DNA of 28,065 nucleotides from Thiopontia sp964415865 (lineage in GTDB: Bacteria > Pseudomonadota > Gammaproteobacteria > GCF-002020875). Positions 7,522 through 13,859 of this stretch are shown in pieces (positions within the stretch are counted from its first letter, which is position 1; every line of letters begins with the position of its first letter). The translations under genes and the position numbers were made by a program. The stretch lies in NCBI GenBank assembly GCA_964415865.1, contig CAYQBY010000023.1, forward strand, positions 1-28,065, given 5' to 3'. The notes under the pieces were generated by a model. That model saw only the letters and a list, made by a program, of their open reading frames with translations, did no database searches and was not told where the DNA came from.

Positions 7522-7833
7522 ATGGCCCGACTATTTTTCAGTCTATTTCTACTTCTACCGCTCCAGATAAGCCATGCGGAGTCGGGATCTGCATCTATGA
7601 CTCCTCCTGCCATGATCACCATAGAGCCGCCGGAACTACCAAAGTCAACCTCCCTTAAAGAAGAGTTAAAGAGAGATTCCGCCCCCAAACCAGCAACCAG
7701 CAGACACTCATACTTCATGAGTAGCCCGGATGAGGCGGCTTATCTGGAGTTCAAACAAGATAACTCATCTCCCAACCTCCAGACCCCGCAGTGGGAGTTG
7801 TTTCGCTGGGAATCATCAACGGATAACCACTAA
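7522..7833 (+). CDS. Small exported protein of unknown function upstream of thrB
   Basis: Not recognised. The 103-aa product starts with a plausible signal peptide (hydrophobic 3-15, cleavage after SHA near 17-19). The rest is polar and Pro/Ser-rich, with a PPELPKSTSLKEELKRDSAPKP segment and no cysteine. In Pseudomonas the gene between polA and thrB encodes a DUF2782 protein; position and the start-stop junction with thrB fit that slot, but I cannot see the conserved DUF2782 core, so this may be a divergent member or a replacement. The TAA stop overlaps the thrB ATG by one base (TAATG), so translation is probably coupled. Confidence 0.7.
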   Translation: MARLFFSLFLLLPLQISHAESGSASMTPPAMITIEPPELPKSTSLKEELKRDSAPKPATSRHSYFMSSPDEAAYLEFKQDNSSPNLQTPQWELFRWESSTDNH

Positions 7834-8768
7834 TGTCTGTCTACACCACGATCTCACAAGAGGAGCTCATTGAGTTCTTGGGGCAGTATAGTGTGGGAGA
7901 GCTGACTGCTCATGAAGGAATTCAGGCAGGTATCGAGAATACCAACTATTTTGTCTCAACCACAAATGGCGAGTTTGTTCTGACCATATTCGAACAGCTA
8001 GAGTGGGAGGAGCTTCCATACTTTCTCGACATTATGGCCTTTCTCGCAGAACACGAGGTTCCCAGCGCCCATCCTGTTGCTGACCAGGGTGGCAATTATC
8101 TGCGTAAACTTCTTAACAAGCCGGCTGCACTGGTCCAGCGTCTTAATGGTCGCAGTGTAGATCAGCCCAACCAGGCGCAATGTGCTGAACTTGGCCAGGC
8201 TCTGGGGCGCATGCATGCCATGGCCCATAATTTTAATGGGCACCGGGAAAACCCTCGTGGTATCAGCTGGTGCCGAGAGACAATCAAGGCCATCGCCGCA
8301 AAGATGGAGACAGAAGAGCAGAGCCTTCTTGATGAGGAGCTGCAGTTTCAATCTGCCTCCAGGCGTAGAGAGCTGCCTCAAGGTATTATTCATGCCGACC
8401 TGTTCAGGGACAACGCACTCTTCATTGATGATCAGCTGACTGGAATTATCGACTTTTATTACGCCTGCAATGATGCCCTGCTCTATGATGTTGCAATCAC
8501 TGTAAATGACTGGTGTAGAGAGGCTGACGGATCCATCGACAGTATCAGATATGACTCTTTTTTAACCAGTTACAGAAAACAGCGCCCTGTTACCGATAAC
8601 GAGCATGAGCAGTGGCCTGCAATGTTACGTGCAGCAGCTCTACGGTTCTGGCTCTCTAGACTACAGGATCTCCATTTTCCACGTCCCGGAGAGATGACAC
8701 ACACCAAGGATCCTGGCACTTTTCGCAAGGTATTAACCTGGCACAAAAAAAACCCTCTATCACTCTGA
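7833..8768 (+). CDS. thrB: Homoserine kinase (APH-fold type)
   Basis: Phosphorylates homoserine in threonine synthesis. This is the aminoglycoside-phosphotransferase-fold ThrB of pseudomonads and many Proteobacteria, not the GHMP kinase of E. coli. Diagnostic features are the N-terminal YTTISQEELIEFLGQY, the glycine-loop region GIQAGIENTNYFV (29-41), the catalytic loop HADLFRDN (187-194) and the metal-binding IDFYYAC (206-212). The 311 aa length is typical. The start codon overlaps the stop of the upstream exported-protein gene. No other threonine gene is in the window. Confidence 0.92.
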   Translation: MSVYTTISQEELIEFLGQYSVGELTAHEGIQAGIENTNYFVSTTNGEFVLTIFEQLEWEELPYFLDIMAFLAEHEVPSAHPVADQGGNYLRKLLNKPAALVQRLNGRSVDQPNQAQCAELGQALGRMHAMAHNFNGHRENPRGISWCRETIKAIAAKMETEEQSLLDEELQFQSASRRRELPQGIIHADLFRDNALFIDDQLTGIIDFYYACNDALLYDVAITVNDWCREADGSIDSIRYDSFLTSYRKQRPVTDNEHEQWPAMLRAAALRFWLSRLQDLHFPRPGEMTHTKDPGTFRKVLTWHKKNPLSL

Positions 8769-8773
8769 CAGCC

Positions 8774-8817
8774 TGTGGATAACTCTGTGAATAGAACAGA
8801 TTCACTCTATTTCCACA
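8774..8817 (+). other. Dyad-symmetric element after thrB containing a perfect DnaA-box match
   Basis: The outer arms TGTGGA (8774-8779) and TCCACA (8812-8817) enclose the inner arms GTGAAT (8787-8792) and ATTCAC (8800-8805), making a long imperfect hairpin 5 bp after the thrB stop. The left arm TGTGGATAA is the exact reverse complement of the DnaA box TTATCCACA. The T-run after the structure is weak. It may be a poor thrB terminator, a DnaA-binding site, or both. The remaining intergenic sequence to 8989 is AT-rich with no gene. Confidence 0.35.
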
Positions 8818-8989
8818 ATCATGTATGAAAAACAGATAATAACTTGCTGACAACCCAATCACAAAATAAATCGATATGTAACAATGAATTACATATTATG
8901 CTACTTTTCTAATAGATGTAGAATTAATTGCTCCATTAGTTTTTTCTTGCCTAAAGCGCTCTACAATATTGTGAATAACAGTACGAACA

Positions 8990-9883
8990 ATGAATGAGTT
9001 ACTGAGGAGAGTTACCGCACAGCTTGCAAAACACCTGCAAACTAAAGTGGAATACAGATCACACAACTCAGTCTCTGGAGGCGACATCAACCAGACCTTC
9101 ATTCTGAACACATCCAGCCTGGAACCACTTTTTGTTAAGGTAAATAGATCTGACCGGCTGGATATGTTTCTGGCAGAGTTCGCTGCTCTGGAAGAGATAA
9201 GGGAGAGCAACACCATACGAGCACCATCACCACTACTCACCGGAAGTGCTGGAAGTCATGCATTTCTGGTTATGGAATTTATTGAGATGAGAGGATCCTC
9301 AGCAACATCCGAGGAGATGCTTGGGCACGCTCTTGCAGATATGCACAAAATAACGCGGCCAACATTTGGCTGGTATCGTGATAACACCATAGGCTCTACT
9401 CGGCAGATCAATCAGCAGGAGAGCTCTTGGGGTAAATTCTGGAGAGAACACCGTATTGCTCCTCAACTTCAGTGGGCTATCGAAAAAGGAGCCCCTTCAT
9501 CCATGAGAGGAAAAGGCGAGCGGCTACTCGAGAAAATAGACTCTATATTTCATGATTATGCTCCCTCTCCATCAATGCTTCATGGTGATCTCTGGGGTGG
9601 AAACTGGTCAACCACAACAACCGGGGGCCCCATTATTTATGATCCCGCACTGTATTATGGAGATCGTGAGACTGATTTGGCAATGACAGAGCTGTTTGGC
9701 GGTTTCTCCAACAGTTTTTACGATGCCTATAATGAGAGCTGGCCTCTGAATCCAGGATACTCATCTAGAAAAGAGCTCTACAATCTCTACCACATACTCA
9801 ACCATTTCAATCTATTTGGAGGAGGGTATATTCGACAGGCAGAGGTGATAATAGAGAGGGTTTTACAAAACCGATATCAGTAA
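8990..9883 (+). CDS. Fructosamine-3-kinase family protein (deglycation kinase)
   Basis: Probably phosphorylates ketoamines such as fructoselysine or ribulosamines, destabilising the adduct and repairing glycated proteins. The 297 aa length fits the family. Visible features are GGDINQTF (30-37) in the nucleotide-binding loop, the catalytic loop HGDLWGGN (198-205), the metal-binding DPA (218-220), and the family signature YYGDRETDLAMTELFGGF. The N-terminus (LLRRVTAQLAKHL) fits known members. It follows thrB by about 220 bp. Both encode APH-fold kinases, but the catalytic loops differ clearly, so this is not an obvious recent duplication. The exact substrate cannot be read from sequence. Confidence 0.88.
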   Translation: MNELLRRVTAQLAKHLQTKVEYRSHNSVSGGDINQTFILNTSSLEPLFVKVNRSDRLDMFLAEFAALEEIRESNTIRAPSPLLTGSAGSHAFLVMEFIEMRGSSATSEEMLGHALADMHKITRPTFGWYRDNTIGSTRQINQQESSWGKFWREHRIAPQLQWAIEKGAPSSMRGKGERLLEKIDSIFHDYAPSPSMLHGDLWGGNWSTTTTGGPIIYDPALYYGDRETDLAMTELFGGFSNSFYDAYNESWPLNPGYSSRKELYNLYHILNHFNLFGGGYIRQAEVIIERVLQNRYQ

Positions 9884-9950
9884 TTCCTTATCCGCCCATT
9901 GAAAACCTCAACTAGCAATCAACCCCTTGTTAATCCGATAATTACCCAAC

Positions 9951-9982
9951 TCTTGTGAAACTCACAAGACCCTGTTTTTTTA
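9951..9982 (+). terminator. Intrinsic terminator after the fructosamine-kinase-family gene
   Basis: An 8-bp perfect stem, TCTTGTGA (9951-9958) and TCACAAGA (9962-9969), has an AAC loop. A run of T begins after a 5-nt spacer (ACCCTG then TTTTTTT). The delayed T-run lowers confidence. It would isolate adk from the upstream gene. Confidence 0.6.
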
Positions 9983-10057
9983 TTTGAGAATCGGAACAGA
10001 TAAAATCATCTCGATGATACCCTGCCCGGTTCCAGGATTGACAAGGAGTCAAACAAC

Positions 10058-10693
10058 ATGCGCATTATTCTTCTAGGTGGCCCAGGTGCCGGTAAAGGTA
10101 CACAGGCTAACTACATTAAAGATAAATACAACATTCCACAGATCTCTACTGGTGACATGCTTCGTGCACACGTAAAGGCCGGCACAGAGCTTGGTGTTGC
10201 AGCAAAGAAGATCATGGATGAAGGTGGCTTGGTCTCTGATGACATCATCATGGGGATGGTAAAAGAGCGTATCACTGAGGACGACTGTGCAAACGGCTAC
10301 CTATTTGATGGCTTCCCACGCACAATTCCACAGGCCGAGTCTCTGAAAGAGGCTGGTGTTCCGATTGATGCGGTTGTTGAAATCGATGTTCCTGATGATG
10401 AGATCATCAAGCGTATGTCTGGCCGTCGTGTACATCTTGCATCTGGCCGCACCTACCATGTTGTCTTTAATCCACCCAAAGAGGAAGGTAAGGATGATGT
10501 AACTGGCGAGGATCTGATTCAGCGTGAAGATGACCAGGAGGATACTGTAAAGGCTCGCCTCAACATCTATCATGAGCAGACTGAACCCCTGATCAGCTTC
10601 TACAACAACGAAGAGTGCAACTACGTTAAGGTTAACGGAGTTGGTAGTGTTGATGAGATCAAAAACCAGATTTTTGATGGTTTGGGCGGATAA
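10058..10693 (+). CDS. adk: Adenylate kinase
   Basis: Interconverts AMP + ATP and 2 ADP, keeping adenylate energy balance in the cytoplasm. The P-loop GGPGAGKGTQ (7-16), the AMP-binding STGDMLRAHV, the FDGFPRT motif and the LID region (GRRVHLASGRTYHVVFNPPKEEGKDDVTGEDLIQREDD) are all present. The LID is the long form without zinc cysteines, as in E. coli. The 211 aa length is normal. An AAGGAGT Shine-Dalgarno is correctly spaced before the ATG. Codon use is clean and strongly gene-like. It ends 25 bp before a symmetrical terminator. Confidence 0.97.
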   Translation: MRIILLGGPGAGKGTQANYIKDKYNIPQISTGDMLRAHVKAGTELGVAAKKIMDEGGLVSDDIIMGMVKERITEDDCANGYLFDGFPRTIPQAESLKEAGVPIDAVVEIDVPDDEIIKRMSGRRVHLASGRTYHVVFNPPKEEGKDDVTGEDLIQREDDQEDTVKARLNIYHEQTEPLISFYNNEECNYVKVNGVGSVDEIKNQIFDGLGG

Positions 10694-10712
10694 TACATAT
10701 CCCCCTTAAAAC

Positions 10713-10742
10713 AAAAAAGCCGCTCACTGAGCGGCTTTTTTG
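10713..10742. terminator. Bidirectional intrinsic terminator after adk
   Basis: GCCGCT (10719-10724) pairs with AGCGGC (10730-10735). Six A precede the stem and seven T follow it. It terminates adk on the plus strand. The mirrored A-run would also terminate a convergent minus-strand gene, which fits the outer-membrane-protein gene end found immediately to the right. Confidence 0.9.
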
Positions 10743-10763
10743 TTTTTACTACTACGTATATTT

Positions 10764-10830
10764 TCAGAATTTATAATTTAGGCCTGCATACAACTCAACT
10801 TGAGAGCTATCAGATGATACTGTTACACCA
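10764..10830 (-). pseudogene. 3'-terminal fragment of an outer-membrane beta-barrel protein gene
   Basis: Read on the minus strand, the bases from about 10830 down to a TGA at 10766-10764 encode SSDSSQVELYAGLNYKF-stop. Alternating hydrophobic residues ending in an aromatic-x-Phe C-terminus are the hallmark of the last beta-strand of an outer-membrane protein. It sits just behind the bidirectional terminator after adk, where a convergent gene should end. No matching upstream coding sequence continues to the right: that space is occupied on the other strand by an XRE-domain fragment. The assignment rests on about 20 codons, so confidence is moderate. Confidence 0.5.
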
Positions 10831-11049
10831 CTAAGAGAGCTATTACGACTGGTACGTAAGGAGCATGGCATCATACAGACTGTACTCGCAGAACGCTTAC
10901 AAAAGCCACAAAGTTATGTCAGCAAAATTGAATCTAGTGAGCAACGAATGGATTTAGTTGAGCTTCAGGAATGGTGTCACGCTTGCGGAGTTGATCTTCA
11001 ATCTTTTGTGAGACGTTTTGAAAAAGCATTAATTGCAAAAAATATTTAA
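10828..11049 (+). pseudogene. 5'-truncated XRE-family helix-turn-helix regulator
   Basis: An open frame (10804-11049 after an in-frame TGA at 10801) encodes a clear Cro/C1-type domain: LRELLRLVRKEHG, LAERLQKPQSYVSKIES, then MDLVELQEWCHACGVDLQSF and a short tail to TAA. Full-length relatives have about 8-15 further N-terminal residues and a start codon. Here no ATG, GTG or TTG occurs in frame upstream of the domain, and the sequence before it reads on the other strand as the end of an outer-membrane protein gene. It was therefore probably cut by a deletion or insertion. An unconventional start cannot be fully excluded. It lies 82 bp upstream of vapB. Confidence 0.72.
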
Positions 11050-11084
11050 ATAGGCCATTTATTCACATATTTATGTTACGATTA

Positions 11085-11113
11085 GTCACATAATACTAAT
11101 ACGTTTATGTGAC
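11085..11113. promoter_or_regulatory. vapBC operator/promoter palindrome
   Basis: GTCACATAA (11085-11093) and TTATGTGAC (11105-11113) form a perfect 9-bp inverted repeat with an 11-bp spacer, ending 18 bp before the vapB ATG. A CATAAT hexamer that could serve as -10 overlaps the left arm, and a partial extra arm (TTCACATA near 11072) lies upstream. This is the expected layout for autorepression by a VapB-VapC complex; that it works so here is inference. Confidence 0.65.
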
Positions 11114-11131
11114 TTAGAGCAAGGAGTAACC

Positions 11132-11329
11132 ATGCGAACCCATATTGAACTACAGGATGACCTGCTTGATCAGGTATTAACGCTTGGACACTTCAGAACC
11201 AAGAAAGATGCTGTTAATAGTGCGCTGTACGAATACGCAGCTCTGTTGAAAAGAAGAGAACTGTTGGGAATGAGAGGAAACATCTCATGGGATGCCAATC
11301 TGGATCAACTGCGTCAGACTCGCGGATAA
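11132..11329 (+). CDS. vapB: VapB-type antitoxin
   Basis: A 65-aa antitoxin with a short ribbon-helix-helix-like N-terminus (MRTHIELQDDLLDQVLTLGHFRTKKDAVNSAL) that should bind DNA. A C-terminal tail (LLGMRGNISWDANLDQLR) should wrap the VapC toxin; the GxxxWDxxL signature is typical of the VapB2/DUF2191 group. A good AAGGAGT ribosome site precedes the ATG. The stop codon is 4 bp before vapC. The perfect palindrome just upstream is the likely autoregulatory operator. The gene sits next to gene remnants, as toxin-antitoxin modules often do. Confidence 0.88.
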   Translation: MRTHIELQDDLLDQVLTLGHFRTKKDAVNSALYEYAALLKRRELLGMRGNISWDANLDQLRQTRG

Positions 11330-11333
11330 CTGA

Positions 11334-11735
11334 ATGGTTGTAGATACCAGCGTCTGGATTGACTATTTCAACAACCATTCTTCATGGCAGGCCGACAGAC
11401 TTAGCAAGGCCATTGAGGAGAACGAGCCCATAGAGTTGCCAGGCATTATTCTGACAGAGATTTTGCTTGGGCTATCTAATCAAAAAGATGCTGACAAAAT
11501 AGCTGGATTACTAACTGCGTTTAGACAGCCAGAAGAGCTATCACAAGCTGAATACAGACAAGCCGCCAATATTTATCGCGTCTGTCGCAACAAAGGAAAA
11601 ACTATTCGCTCAACAATAGACTGCTTAATTGCAGTTACCTGTCTACGCGATAACCTAAAATTGCTTAGCAAAGATAGGGATTTTGACTCGATTGCACTCT
11701 GTTTTCCTCTGAAGCAAATCACATCACCACATTAA
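11334..11735 (+). CDS. vapC: VapC-type PIN-domain ribonuclease toxin
   Basis: A 133-aa PIN-domain endoribonuclease expected to cleave a specific RNA (tRNA or rRNA in studied VapCs) when freed from VapB. The acidic active-site residues are all visible: Asp4 in MVVDTSVWID, Glu42 in LTEILLG, Asp96 in RSTIDCLIA, and Asp114/Asp116 in SKDRDFDSI. The toxin therefore looks intact. It starts 4 bp after the vapB stop (TAACTGAATG), so the two are co-translated. The target RNA cannot be predicted. Confidence 0.92.
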   Translation: MVVDTSVWIDYFNNHSSWQADRLSKAIEENEPIELPGIILTEILLGLSNQKDADKIAGLLTAFRQPEELSQAEYRQAANIYRVCRNKGKTIRSTIDCLIAVTCLRDNLKLLSKDRDFDSIALCFPLKQITSPH

Positions 11736-11744
11736 GAGCGTCCA

Positions 11745-11782
11745 AATAAAAACCGGCACCCTGAATTAACAAGATACCGGCT
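11745..11782 (-). terminator. Probable terminator of the arsR-family gene
   Basis: On the minus strand AGCCGGTA (11782-11775) can pair with TGCCGGTT (11758-11751) over 8 positions including two G-U pairs. A 16-nt loop separates the arms and T-rich sequence (TTTATTT) follows. It lies about 20 nt after the stop of the ArsR-family gene. Confidence 0.5.
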
Positions 11783-11803
11783 CACCCTTCTCCTTAATGA
11801 CTT

Positions 11804-12163
11804 TTACGTGAAGATCAGACTGCTTTTTTCCTCTTCTGTACAGAATATCTTCTTGATTTGAGAGATAAGCGGCATCATCTCATCAGTTTTTACAGAGCAA
11901 TATATCTTGTTGTGGACTCGTCTGGATTTAACTATGCCAGCCTTTCTTAGAACCTCAACATGTTGGGAAACGTTACTCTGAGTTGATCCAACATGATCAA
12001 GAATCTCATTCACAATCATCTCTTCATCCCCCAGAAGACACAGAATTTTCAACCTCATTGGATGGCTGAGTGCCTGCAGTGTAGATGCCGTTTGAGTTAA
12101 CTCTTCCTTGTTGTCAAACACGTCACATTTCTGCCCGGTCTGAAGATCTGATATATCCTGCAA
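11804..12163 (-). CDS. ArsR-family transcriptional repressor, SqrR/BigR/YgaV-like
   Basis: A 119-aa winged-helix repressor. ELTQTASTLQALSHPMRLKILCLLGD starts the fold, and STQSNVSQHVEVLRKAGIVKSRR is the recognition helix. Cysteines lie at 13, 42, 89 and 108. Cys42 in KILCLLGD and Cys108 in IKKIFCTEE match, in place and context, the two redox cysteines of the persulfide sensors SqrR, BigR and YgaV (LLILCML and LKNVYC in YgaV). A sulfide/persulfide-responsive role is therefore favoured over a metal sensor, since no CVC motif is present. The start is TTG at 12163 with an AGGGGA ribosome site; the next in-frame ATG (Met36) would cut the fold. Its targets may be elsewhere; an SQR-like flavoprotein is encoded about 12 kb away. 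Confidence 0.85.
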   Translation of the reverse strand: MQDISDLQTGQKCDVFDNKEELTQTASTLQALSHPMRLKILCLLGDEEMIVNEILDHVGSTQSNVSQHVEVLRKAGIVKSRRVHNKIYCSVKTDEMMPLISQIKKIFCTEEEKSSLIFT

Positions 12164-12313
12164 AATAACATCCCCTTATCTGCTATTTCATAACGAAAGC
12201 CGCTGTAGCACCCATCGTTATTTCAACTGTTTGGTACCCCTCTCCACCAAAGTTTCGTGCCTCCTCCAGTGGTGGGGTGTAAATATTTTACTATTAACAG
12301 GGGGCAGATCTAT

Positions 12314-12331
12314 ATACGTAGAAATACGTAT
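12314..12331. promoter_or_regulatory. ATACGTA inverted repeat in the arsR-hemE gap
   Basis: ATACGTA (12314-12320) and TACGTAT (12325-12331) form a perfect dyad with a 4-bp spacer, about 150 bp upstream of the ArsR-family gene. A TAAAAT hexamer that could act as its -10 lies between, near 12290. A CCACCA/TGGTGG hairpin can form further down the leader (about 12243-12280). ArsR-family operators are usually short AT-rich dyads, so this could be the autoregulatory site. The 189-bp gap holds no gene. Confidence 0.35.
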
Positions 12332-12352
12332 TCTGTGGAGTAATTTCCAAAC

Positions 12353-13417
12353 CTACTGATGGTATTGAGCGCTTAGTTCATGCACAGCCTCTACAAAGAC
12401 TCCCGCATTTTCAGGATCCACATGCTGATGAATACCGTGACCAAGATTAAATACATGACCTGAACCACTACCATATCTACCAAGTATTGTAGCTACCTCT
12501 TCACGTATACGCTCTGGTGTACCGTAAAGTACGGATGGATCCATATTTCCTTGCAGAGCAACACGATCACCAACCTGGGTACGAGCCTGACCAATATCGA
12601 CTGTCCAATCCAGTCCCAATCCATCACAGCCTGTCTCTGCCATTGAGTCAAGCCAGAGTCCTCCACCCTTGGTAAAGAGAATCACCGGAACCTTGCGCCC
12701 ACCGTTTTCACGAGTCAGCCCATCTACAATCTGCTGCATATACTGTAGCGAGAACTCTTGATAGGCATCATGTGATAATGCGCCACCCCAGCTATCAAAG
12801 ACCATCACCGCCTGTGCTCCTGCAGCAATCTGAGCATTCAGATAATTGGTCACCGACCTAGCGGTTACATCAAGAACCTTGTGCAACATAGCTGGATCCG
12901 AATACATCATCGCCTTGGTGATGGCGTACTCCTTGCTGGATTTGCCCTCCACCATATAGGTTGCCAGTGTCCATGGACTTCCGGCAAAACCGATAAGTGG
13001 CACTCGCCCATCCAGCTCTCTGCGAATGGTACGAACAGCGTCCATCACATACTTTAGCTCTCCCTCTGGGTCTGGTACAAAGAGCTTGTCGACATCAGCT
13101 GCCGTACGAACGGGGCGCTCAAAATTTGGCCCCTCACCCTCGGCAAAGTAGAGTCCCAGACCCATTGCATCAGGCACGGTAAGGATATCAGAAAAGAGAA
13201 TAGCAGCATCCAAAGGGAAACGATCCAGCGGCTGAATAGTGACCTCACAGGCCAATTCAGGGTTCTTGCAGAGATCCATAAAACTACCGGCTTGGGCACG
13301 AGTTGCCTTGTACTCAGGCAGATAACGTCCTGCCTGGCGCATCATCCAGACCGGGGTAACATCTACAGGCTCATGCATTAACGCACGAAGAAAACGATCA
13401 TTTTTCAGTTCTGACAT
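12353..13417 (-). CDS. hemE: Uroporphyrinogen decarboxylase
   Basis: Decarboxylates uroporphyrinogen III to coproporphyrinogen III in haem synthesis. The 354 aa length is typical. The first family signature PVWMMRQAGRYLPEY is at 22-36. The second is the GFAGSPWTLATYMVEG region, and the substrate-binding Asp in SDILTVPDAMG is present, as is the C-terminal FNLGHGIHQHVDPENA. The ATG has a near-perfect TAAGGAGG ribosome site. Haem supply suits the cytochrome c encoded elsewhere in the window, though the two are not linked. It follows rpmE on the same strand behind a strong terminator, so it probably has its own promoter. Confidence 0.97.
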   Translation of the reverse strand: MSELKNDRFLRALMHEPVDVTPVWMMRQAGRYLPEYKATRAQAGSFMDLCKNPELACEVTIQPLDRFPLDAAILFSDILTVPDAMGLGLYFAEGEGPNFERPVRTAADVDKLFVPDPEGELKYVMDAVRTIRRELDGRVPLIGFAGSPWTLATYMVEGKSSKEYAITKAMMYSDPAMLHKVLDVTARSVTNYLNAQIAAGAQAVMVFDSWGGALSHDAYQEFSLQYMQQIVDGLTRENGGRKVPVILFTKGGGLWLDSMAETGCDGLGLDWTVDIGQARTQVGDRVALQGNMDPSVLYGTPERIREEVATILGRYGSGSGHVFNLGHGIHQHVDPENAGVFVEAVHELSAQYHQ

Positions 13418-13505
13418 ATATCCTCCTTAAGCTATAACTTTTCTCTTCCTTGATTTTGATGGCGATTTTACTCTACTTTGCACACAGTGGATAAAGATAG
13501 CGCAT

Positions 13506-13537
13506 AAAAAAAGGCATCTCGAAGAGATGCCTTTTTT
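13506..13537 (-). terminator. Intrinsic terminator after rpmE
   Basis: A perfect 8-bp stem, GGCATCTC (13513-13520) and GAGATGCC (13524-13531), has a GAA loop. Seven A lie on one side and six T on the other. On the minus strand it follows rpmE by about 24 nt. It separates rho-rpmE from hemE. Confidence 0.93.
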
Positions 13538-13560
13538 CACAATATATTTCAACAGAAGAG

Positions 13561-13767
13561 TTACATCTCTCCGTATTTCTGACGGAACTTGTCAACACGA
13601 CCAGCTGTATCCACAATCTTCTGCTTTCCAGTAAAGAAAGGGTGACACTGAGAACATACATCAAGATGTAACGTATCGTCCGCCATGGTGGACTTAGTTG
13701 TAAACGCGTGACCACAACTACAGGTTACGTCTACTTCAGTGTACTCTGGGTGAATTCCGCTCTTCAT
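13561..13767 (-). CDS. rpmE: 50S ribosomal protein L31 (zinc-binding form)
   Basis: A ribosomal large-subunit protein that bridges to the small subunit. At 68 aa it has the C+ pattern: CSCGH (15-19 from the chosen start) and CSQC (36-39) form the zinc site, followed by the signature HPFFTGKQ and GRVDKF. I chose the ATG at 13767, which gives MKSGIHPEY as in other L31 proteins; an in-frame GTG one codon earlier is possible. The ribosome site is weak (GAGAT). It follows rho by about 90 bp on the same strand. Confidence 0.95.
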   Translation of the reverse strand: MKSGIHPEYTEVDVTCSCGHAFTTKSTMADDTLHLDVCSQCHPFFTGKQKIVDTAGRVDKFRQKYGEM

Positions 13768-13798
13768 CACATTATCTCAACTATTCAAATTCATTGTA

Positions 13799-13816
13799 TT
13801 GGCCTCAAGGAGCCAA
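13799..13816 (-). promoter_or_regulatory. Short hairpin in the rpmE leader
   Basis: TTGG-C-CTC-AAG-GAG-CCAA (13799-13816) folds into a bulged hairpin about 30 nt upstream of rpmE. No T-run follows on the minus strand, so it is not a clear rho terminator. L31 genes are often autoregulated through leader RNA structures; a role here is inference. Confidence 0.25.
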
Positions 13817-13859
13817 ATCCGGACGCGAATTATACCTAAAACAGGTGTTTTGACAACAA

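Noticed and set aside
7833..9883. thrB and the fructosamine-kinase-family gene as a tandem duplication
   Set aside because: Both share the APH fold, but the catalytic loops (HADLFRDN versus HGDLWGGN) and the rest of the sequences are clearly from different families.
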